Positions 57,061 through 64,000 of a DNA stretch of 64,000 nt are shown here, piece by piece. A program made the translations under genes and the position numbers. The DNA is from Manduca sexta (Eukaryota; Arthropoda; Insecta; Lepidoptera; Sphingidae): positions 9,292,391-9,356,390 of the forward strand of contig NC_051118.1 in the NCBI RefSeq assembly GCF_014839805.1, read 5' to 3'. The notes under the pieces were generated by a model. It had not been told where the DNA came from. It saw only the letters and a list, made by a program, of their open reading frames with translations, and searched no databases. The first letter of the stretch is position 1. The number at the start of each line of letters is the position of its first letter.

Positions 57061-57119
57061 CGTGGCGTCACACAGGACATTGGTTTTGAAACATATAACA
57101 TTATAGTTGCTTGCCTGTT

Positions 57120-57152
57120 TTTCCATGGTGAAAAGTGCTTTCACCATGGAAA
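57120..57152. repeat. Perfect 14-bp hairpin
   Basis: TTTCCATGGTGAAA (57,120-57,133), loop AGTGC, TTTCACCATGGAAA (57,139-57,152). No mismatch. Confidence 0.9.
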
Positions 57153-58216
57153 TTTAAATAATATTTAACATTTTGCAGATTCCAATCAATTGCTTCATAC
57201 CATTTCATTTCACGTAGCACTGTACTGCGCTCATGTCTCTGGGAAATAAAATGTCTTAAGTCTTTAAGCTTTAATTCCACTGGATGAAATGTCCTTCAAC
57301 CTGGACCATAACTGTGCTGCATAATGCGACTTGATAGAAATAGATTCGGTAGTACCTAGTACCTACCCTACTCAGAAGAACTCTCGCATACGAGAGACTT
57401 TCCATCTAGTACCGATTGGTAACGAACAAATACACGCTTGCAGTAGTAACTATTTTATTGTTTCCACCGGAGTAAGCACACACCGTCGTGTTAATTATAC
57501 AAATCTTGGAACGAATTGGAATTAGCTTGTAACAGTATTTATAGAATTACGACACTAACACTCTGCATACCTATATCCCGATGGCTCCTAAGTATCTAAA
57601 AAAATGAGATTTTCAGTTTTTAACGTTCCGTTATCTATGTACTGTTTACTACCAAACCCATTATAAAAAACTTCATTTATTAACTTTTTTTAGTTGGTTT
57701 GGAACTAAGTTAGTAAATAAAGAAAGCTGAAAGATGCATATTACAGTAGATACATAACGAAACGCTATAAATGTGTAAATAGCATTTTGTTTCCGATACT
57801 ATAGTTTTACGTGCATTATACATTCACAGTTGTGTAAATGCGTATCTGCACATAGAACTTAAATTTACAACGAACTAACTCGACTACTGTCATTGCTAAC
57901 TTATAAAAAACAATGCAATAGCTTCGCTGTCGTTTTGCATACAGAATGATTGTAGCAAGCCCATATCTCCCATAGGGCGAAAATTAACATACATTAGGCG
58001 AGCGTCCGTCGAGTCGACGCCAGTAATTCAAACGTCTGCATTCCCTTTGCTCCTAAAAGTCGCGGCGTGAAGTTTTGTCCCACTCCAGTAAAGCAAGGTA
58101 GGGTAATTATTTTTATACCCATATGTATGTGTCCCTTTAATGTAACACTCTAGTGTCGCTACTAGTGGGCCGATTTCGACAAATGACGCGTCTATCGATT
58201 CGTCTTTATTGTATAA

Positions 58217-58415
58217 CTAGCTTTCCTCGCGGATTTGGCGAAAAGAAATTTACGGGGTTCAAATTCCGGCTATACATTTTCCCATATTAAAAAAAAACAT
58301 CTCCATATCAAATTTTGTAGAATTTTTTTTGAGTTTATCGCATACAGAGTACAGACAGACGCAGCGGGGTAATTCTATAAAACACTCATAAATATAATAT
58401 TAAAGTATAAGTCAC
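58217..58415 (-). mobile_element. Helitron-like element, minus
   Basis: On the minus strand it ends CGCCAAATCCGCGAGGAAAG then CTAG|T. AAATTTGATATGGAGATG-type sequence lies inside. 5' end approximate. Confidence 0.5.
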
Positions 58416-58613
58416 CTATTCACGTTATGGACACAACATTGTGAAGAGAACGTATAATTTTCTCAATATAGGATACTAGCCCAAATAAACTGAAAAATCG
58501 TCGCCTCCCCTATACTACTACCAAAATCTCCCTCCTGCTGTCGTAAATCAGCAAAAGTAACGTTCGGCTTGCGTGTATAAAACAATCATCGAGTATAAAT
58601 TTTATAGAACATT

Positions 58614-58637
58614 AGAATAGAATAGAATAGAATAGAA
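58614..58637 (-). repeat. CR1-type 3' terminal (ATTCT)n
   Basis: Four to five ATTCT units on the minus strand mark the 3' end of the retrotransposon. Confidence 0.8.
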
Positions 58638-58862
58638 ATATATTTAGGTTCAGTTCACATTAGTTACATCAATTCACGGCGGTCACTGCACTAGGCTCCA
58701 GGCCCGTATCGCAGTTAACCAAATAAGAATTAACAATATACAATTACATTTTCATATGGCGACCAAATCCGGTTCACATCTTCGGTATTATTAATGGTAA
58801 AAAATATATATAAATATAGTATGAATAAATATGAGCTTATTAGAAATACGTAAATGCAATAT

Positions 58863-58920
58863 ATATGTGTGTGTGTGAGTGTGTGTATGTGAGTGTGTGT
58901 GTGTGTGTGTGTGTGTTTGG
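58863..58920. repeat. (TG)n microsatellite in the retrotransposon 3' UTR
   Basis: TG units interrupted by GAG and TAT steps. Confidence 0.9.
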
Positions 58921-59098
58921 TGTTTGTTTGTTTGCGTCCTAAACAAAACCCGTTAGAATTTTCTCAGTATCCTCGTAGTTAAGGTCTTGCAACCATTTTT
59001 CCAATGTGTACTTTGCTTTCTTACAAGTCAAGAGCTTTATATTCAGTTGCTGACAAATTCTATTGTATATGAAAGAGTGCATATAGTTTGGTAGGTGT

Positions 59099-60154
59099 CT
59101 AGCAAAACTCGACTTTATCAACGGCAGGGGGGATTCTATATGTGCGTCGAGAACACAAATTGACAAATTCTTCAGAGTTTAAAACGCGCTTATGAATTGC
59201 GATAGCTGCTTTGCTAATGTATAATTGGCGAACCCTTAATACTTTACATTCCTTGTATAAGTCGTCTGTAGGGAATCTAAAGGGTTTTCGTAACATGACT
59301 TTTAAAACAGCCCGCTGAGCTCTTTCGAGCTCTAAGAGAGTAGATTTTGCGGCCCCTCCCCATGCAGATATACAGTATGTGAGACTAGATTGACATATCG
59401 CTTTGTAAACTAAGAGTAAAATGGATGAAGATGCAGAGTTACGCAGAGATTTCATGAAATAGATAGATTTCCTTAGTTTCCCCGATAAATACGAAATATA
59501 TTTTTTAAAAGAGAGATTTTCATCGAGAAGAATGCCAAGGTATTTAATGGTGTTAGCATAGTCAATGGAAGGACAACTGCAGGAAGTGGGTTTGTGGGGG
59601 TAATCTTGGTACGAGGCACAGGAATGAATAAAAAGATTATGGGGCGTGTTGGGTTTTGATGCTCGTGTTTTATGGAAAGCAACGTATTTTGTTTTGCGAT
59701 TATTAATTGTCAGTAGGCTATCATTCAATCGCTGTGCTAATTTCGCCAACCCAGATTCTGCCGTCTTAAATACTGCATCCCATGAAACACCTTGAAAGAT
59801 GACAACCGTGTCATCCGCATAACATATAGTGTCGGCATCATTTATTGAAATGTTTAGCAGGTCATTCATATATACGATGAATAATGTAGGGCCAAGAATG
59901 CTACCTTGTGGTACACCGTAGCTTATGGGGAGTGCGTCGCTAAGGTGTGTACCTATTTTAACACACTGTCGGCGGTTGGATAAATAGCTGTCGAACCAGT
60001 CATGAGCAACACCCCTGACACCTAAGTTTTCAAGCTTTTTAAGAAGGATGGATACGGAGACCGTGTCAAAAGCTTTAGTGAGATCGAGAAACACGCCTAG
60101 ACAATTTTTATTGCTATCCAAAGCTGAAGTGACTATATTTATTAATCGTAGCAC
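59099..60154 (-). pseudogene. CR1-like ORF2, reverse transcriptase palm to C-terminus
   Basis: The longest ORF2 piece, 351 codons. RT motif A FLDLTKAFDTV (residues 22-32), motif B YGVPQGSILGP (79-89), motif C CYADDTVV (111-118) with both catalytic Asp. A thumb and C-terminal region follow, with SLTYCISAWGGAAKSTLLEL, then RAQRAVLKVMLRKP. The catalytic residues are intact, but the frame is cut off from the upstream fingers by a frameshift near 60,180. It ends in TGA shortly before the 3' UTR. It would prime reverse transcription on target DNA if whole. Overlapping frame 59,473-59,682 is a shadow. Confidence 0.9.
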
Positions 60155-60830
60155 AGCATCTTCTGTAGATTTGTTTCGTCGAAAGCCATATTGGTTGGGG
60201 AGATAAGTCTGTGTTTTTCGAGAAAGGTTACTAGACGTTTGTTTATAATTTTCTCAAGTAACTTAGAAATAATACTTAACAGTGTGATAGGTCGGTAATT
60301 TGTAGGCATCGACTTATCACCATCCTTAAAGATCGGTGACACAATACCCATTTTCCATATAGCCGGGAATATTCCTGTAGTTATGCTTAAATTAAAAACA
60401 TAAGTTAAAGGTTCAGCTATAGAAGATCTTAAAAGCTTTAATAGAGATGAGGTACACTGATCGAAGCCAGGAGCTTTACCATCCTTAAGTTGCATAATAG
60501 TGTCATCAACTTCTTCAATTGTTGTGGGATGTAAGAATAAAGAATGTGTAGGGCCATCTACCGTTTTAATGCCTGAGGCGAGAACATTTTCCGTTGTGTT
60601 CAATCGAGTTAGACTATTGTGAGCCAACTCCTGACCAATTTGTGAAAAGTACTCGTTACAACGGTTTATAGACCTGCAGGGTTCTTTAGTGTTTATTAAA
60701 TCTGTGGAATCATTCTGCGGCTTTGGAAAGCTACAAATGTCTTTAACAGTTTGCCAAAGTTTTTTTGAGTTTTTTAAGTTTCCCGTTAGTTGTTGGCTTT
60801 CATAGTTGGATTTAAGTCTTAGAAGTAATT
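60142..60830 (-). pseudogene. CR1-like ORF2, connector and RT fingers
   Basis: The frame has LKDGKAPGFDQCTSSLLKLL, then GIFPAIWKMGIVSPIFKDGD, then TNYRPITLLSIISKLLEKII, the RT fingers motifs (KAPG.D, P.FK.G, NYRPI.LL). The open stretch reaches about 60,830, with an ATG at 60,627. The end (NMAFDETNLQ) is out of frame with the next piece, where the expected YGFRRN-type block sits one base over near 60,185. Confidence 0.85.
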
Positions 60831-61395
60831 CATGTAAAAATTGCGATAGCGTTTGTATGATATTTGAAGTATAGAATTAGGTAGGGTTTTCTAGCTTGAA
60901 GATGAAGGGAGTCGCGGTGTTTCTGGCATCTTATAATACCTGGAGTTATCCAAGGCTTGAGGTGAAATTTTGATCGTGGGATTAAAATTTCCTTCGTATT
61001 CTCCTCAATAGCTTTATGTAGGATATTAGTGAAGTGAGCTGCGGCCGAGTCAGCATTGTCGCTGTTAAATACAACCGCCCAGTCCACCGACTTGAGAGCT
61101 TCAGCCACAGCTCGATAATCTGTTTTTGACTTAAGACGTGTTCTTATCTTTTTATTTACGGAAGGAATGGCAAACATACATAAATTGTGGTCGGTGATGG
61201 CTGCATGGGCTATGAGGCCAACACCAGACAATCCGTTTTTGACAAATATGTGATCTAAACAGGCGTTTCCTCTGGTTGGCTTTGTTATCGCGGGAAGCAA
61301 CTGATGTTCAGTTAGCAGGCATAGGTATTCGGCACATTGACTACTAAGGGGGTAGCCACAGATATCTAAATTTATATCACCAGCAATAATTACAT
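60830..61395 (-). pseudogene. CR1-like ORF2, endonuclease C-terminal half
   Basis: Open from about 61,395. It contains AGDINLDICG (a catalytic Asp/Asn motif of APE-type endonucleases), then LDHIFVKN and AAITDHN (the terminal catalytic His motif), followed by a linker PWITPGIIRCQKHRDSL. A frameshift near 60,840 ends it with IAIFT and a stop. Confidence 0.82.
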
Positions 61396-61447
61396 GTTTT
61401 TATAACTAGTTTTATGAGAAATTGAGCTAAGGTGTTTAAATAATTGT

Positions 61448-61879
61448 CTACACATACAAAAGATGGTGAACGGTAAATCCCAAAAGAGTTATATCTTGAC
61501 TTAAGTTTACCTCCAGGCAGTTACAATCTGCTAATGGGGGTTCTGTAACAGTAGCACTCCATGTGTTCCAGATATAGACGATAACGCCACCACACTTATT
61601 TATGAATGTATTTGTGCGATAGTTATTATATCCGTTAATTTGCGGTATAGGTGTATTTTCATTAAGCCAACATTCTGTTAAAATAATGGCATCGAAATTG
61701 ACTTGCAGTCTTTCCAAAGCCACCAAAAAATCATCGAAGTTTTTATGAACACTTCTTATGTTAAAAGTGAGGATCTTAAAGTTATACCTCGGGTCCAAAG
61801 ATAATTTGCATTTTTCGAGACTATCAAGTACATCACAATTAATTTGCAGTATGTTGTCTGTATCTGTTAAGTAATCCAT
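61448..61879 (-). pseudogene. CR1-like ORF2, endonuclease N-terminal half
   Basis: ATG at 61,879. It has FKILTFNIRSVHKNFDDF (N motif) and FDAIILTECWLNENTP (E motif) of APE endonucleases, GYNNYRTN and GGVIVYI. After DITLLG the true continuation (YRSPS) is in another frame, so the piece ends prematurely near 61,448. Confidence 0.85.
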
Positions 61880-62268
61880 TGCGAGTGTGTATTCTCACTA
61901 CAAGCTGAACATATGATAGGTTTTAGAAGTTTCGCACTTGAGAGTCCCGACTTAGGATAAAACTTTGGGAGTAGCATTGGGGAAAAGATAGAGAGTCTTG
62001 TTATGTTAGACTCATACTTGAGTGACAGATGACGCATTTGTGTGAATATGTAATGTGTATGTATGTGTGTGTGTCTGTGTATGTATTCTTGCTTAGAGCA
62101 TGTTTTTGTTTTATTTATTTCTGTATTATTATTATTATTAATCGTGTGTATTAATATTTGGGGGTGAGTAACAATTTTATACAATATCATACTAAACACA
62201 AAATAGGGAACAGTGATATAAGGCAATATGGTGTTACAGTTTGGAAAGTAGTATTTAAAAGGATAAGT
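61880..62268 (-). other. Spacer between ORF1 and ORF2 of the retrotransposon
   Basis: AT-rich with TG- and ATT-rich runs (about 62,050-62,150). Any open frame here is low complexity. Confidence 0.6.
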
Positions 62269-63324
62269 TTAATACTTTGTGGCTGCATCCATAGGTGGAC
62301 CAATCTTGAAGTCCAAATCCTGTGCCGATGAAATTCTGATTCCCGGTTTGTTATCATTTTCGCGAATATAAATACCTCCATTCCGGACCCAGCAGTAACG
62401 AAACTTATGCATCGAAGCCCGGAGGCGAGCTTCACGAAATAACAAGCGATTATGCTTAGTTAGTCGTTCGTTAAGGTACATTTTTTGCGGTTTTCCAGTA
62501 ACAATGTCTTCTGTTGTAAGGTTACGTCTGGCTTTGGCCGATTTAATAATTTCATCTCTCTTTTGTTTACGTAGTAGTTTGACAATAATCGGTCGTGGCT
62601 TTATATCCGAACTACTTATAGCTTTTCTTGGTCCTATTCGAGTAACATCCTCCAGATCCTCATCCTTTAGTGGTATACCAATTTTTTGGGATATAGTTAA
62701 GGCAATATGGTGAAGGTTTTCATTTACGTTTTCGGGGATTCCAATAATCTCTAACTCATTAGACATTGACAGCTGCGCCTGAGTATTTATTTGATCTTCT
62801 AATTGAGATACTGTACTTTTAAGCTGATTTATTTCACTGTTTGCAGACTGGATTTGGTTTAAGTGTTCATGAGACATATTGGTCGTAAGATTGGACAGTT
62901 GTTCTCTGAGCTCTATAACCTCTTGTCTTAGTAGTCCTATCTCCGTATTCTGTTGTTTTATTTCACTCAATTCCTGTCGGAGTTGACGAATCTCTGTTAG
63001 GAGGAGCGACATGTCTACACTTTGGGGTTCCTTATGGCCAGCAGTTTTTACTTTACTGCCTCGGGATGTATTAACATTTGACATCATTGTGTTGTCTTGA
63101 ACTATGGGCGATGGGCGTACCGGCGTCAGAGTATTGTCCCTCTTAGGTTGAGAACAGGTGCAGGTTGGACACAGCCAGTTAATTTTATATGCATGTGATA
63201 GCTTACCATAACTGTCTTTCGATAAATTTAAACAAGGCAGGTCATATACTCCATCACATTTCGTGCATTTCATGCAGTTAACTCCTTTAATTGTAACTTT
63301 ACAGGCTGCACATACGGTTGACAT
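62269..63324 (-). CDS. CR1-like ORF1 protein (PHD-like finger, coiled coil, nucleic-acid-binding C-terminus), intact
   Basis: 351 residues from ATG at 63,324; an upstream in-frame ATG at 63,459 is less likely because MSTVCAACK starts the finger. Residues about 5-55 hold CAAC...CMKCTKC...C...CPTC, a PHD-like zinc finger as in CR1-group ORF1 proteins. Residues about 100-180 are heptad-rich (LLLTEIRQLRQELSEIKQQN, then more) and predict a coiled coil. LEIIGIPENVNENL to the C-terminus is the RNA-binding-like region. It is expected to package the element's RNA as a ribonucleoprotein. No stop or frameshift. Confidence 0.88.
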   Translation of the reverse strand: MSTVCAACKVTIKGVNCMKCTKCDGVYDLPCLNLSKDSYGKLSHAYKINWLCPTCTCSQPKRDNTLTPVRPSPIVQDNTMMSNVNTSRGSKVKTAGHKEPQSVDMSLLLTEIRQLRQELSEIKQQNTEIGLLRQEVIELREQLSNLTTNMSHEHLNQIQSANSEINQLKSTVSQLEDQINTQAQLSMSNELEIIGIPENVNENLHHIALTISQKIGIPLKDEDLEDVTRIGPRKAISSSDIKPRPIIVKLLRKQKRDEIIKSAKARRNLTTEDIVTGKPQKMYLNERLTKHNRLLFREARLRASMHKFRYCWVRNGGIYIRENDNKPGIRISSAQDLDFKIGPPMDAATKY

Positions 63325-63500
63325 GTTAATTAAGTCAATATTACGTACTAAATCGTTCAATTTTTGCACAATAGTGAATAGATGCACAAGTGTGTAAAAC
63401 GGCCGAGTGTCAACGCTACGGCGGACTGCCGCGGGTAGGAATGCGGGCGCAGCGGGCAACCGATGTTTGTCGCTGAGGCGGTGGTCGAATAAATGCGACG

Positions 63501-64000
63501 TTGCGAGCTAGACACAGGAAACACTTTAGTGTTATTTTTAATGTTTTAATTAACTAATATCTTAGTTTTTGGAGTTCAATTATCACTATGTCACAGTTTA
63601 ACACTTATATTTCACGAACTTCACTGGCTGATACAACACTTTGCAGTATTTCTACATAATTTGAATTAAAAGTGCGGAGCGTGACATGAACGATGCGTCT
63701 CGGACCGTGGCCGCCTTACCGCTGTTCCTTAGTCAACACGTTCGAGTGTGTCATGTGTGTACAGAGGTAATCGAACTTTGAAACGTTGTTTTTTATTTGC
63801 ACAAGTGAAAGATAACATCAGCAAGTAGTTCGTACGAAGGCAAGCGTCACTATTATCCATAAACATTAGTACCTCCACCAGAACTTTGAATACCAGAACA
63901 CCGCATAGCATTCAAGCTTTGTCTTCGTACCTCATGAGAGTTTAGGTCTCATAATCCTTACATACATTAAAATTGTTTTAGGCCGATGTTTGTACATTAT
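63501..64000. other. Right edge, undefined
   Basis: May include the 5' UTR of the retrotransposon up to an unknown boundary. I see no exon, RNA gene or repeat block that I can name. Confidence 0.4.

Larger units (their letters stand above)
58612..63500 (-). mobile_element. CR1-like non-LTR retrotransposon, near full length, inactive
   Basis: Order on the minus strand: ORF1 (zinc finger, coiled coil), spacer, ORF2 (APE endonuclease, reverse transcriptase), 3' UTR, then a short terminal repeat of ATTCT units (58,614-58,637) in place of poly(A), as in the CR1 group. ORF1 is open. ORF2 is broken by at least three frameshifts. The 5' boundary is not defined, nor are target duplications. The 3' UTR holds a (TG)n tract. 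Confidence 0.85.

Noticed and set aside
1..64000. Bacterial-style operon, phage or defence system
   Set aside because: Splice junctions, SINEs, Helitrons and LINEs show an animal nuclear genome; no compact co-directional gene sets exist.

Overview
The window looks like nuclear DNA from a butterfly or moth. It is AT-rich, short GC-rich coding exons are separated by kilobase introns, splice sites are canonical GT-AG, and the spacer is packed with insect-type mobile DNA: tRNA-derived SINEs, non-autonomous Helitrons ending in CTAG, LINE 3' tails carrying a 'cttaccatcaggtg'-like motif, and a CR1-like LINE. The taxon is an inference from repeat style and codon use; nothing was searched.

The one convincing host gene lies on the minus strand, from about 40,266 down past the left edge. 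I could join six exons (A 40,084-40,266; B 32,992-33,196; C 16,098-16,297; D 14,217-14,365; E 12,609-12,780; F 363-500). Every junction has a usable GT/AG pair and every reading phase matches, giving 347 residues in the window if exon E ends at its first donor. The protein has two paralogous cysteine modules, A+B and E+F. Each is CxxCG, then a spacer, then P-Y-F-P-(F/I), then GTVR-x-C-x2-C...QW..Y, and each is cut by an intron at the same place. C and D are a Ser/Pro/Gly-rich linker. I do not recognise the gene by name. The first half of the second module (exon E with its splice donor) is repeated 7.4 times as a 150-bp tandem array. Seven full copies are base-identical and stay in frame, so the locus offers seven equivalent splice donors.

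Layout: 1-11.6 kb, introns after exons F and E, with SINE and LINE-tail copies and a cluster of TATCGATA octamers. 11.6-16.3 kb, the crowded core: the exon E array, a gypsy-like LTR plus leader just upstream of exon E, exon D, a chimeric SINE abutting a 1.1-kb Helitron with its own ~123-bp array, and exon C. 16.3-33 kb, a long intron full of SINE and LINE tails. 33-40.3 kb, exons B and A with a 91-bp tandem array made from a repeat fragment between them. 40.3-58.6 kb, no host exon that I can support, but MITEs, Helitrons, a THAP-like start fragment, palindromes and a 78-codon orphan frame. 58.6-63.5 kb, a nearly full-length CR1-like retrotransposon on the minus strand with ORF1 intact and ORF2 broken by frameshifts.

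One unclassified repeat stands out: a 163-bp core present twice in opposite orientation, at 30 kb and 55.8 kb, differing at only two bases. Copies of the commonest dispersed repeat lie almost all on the plus strand, antisense to the host gene.
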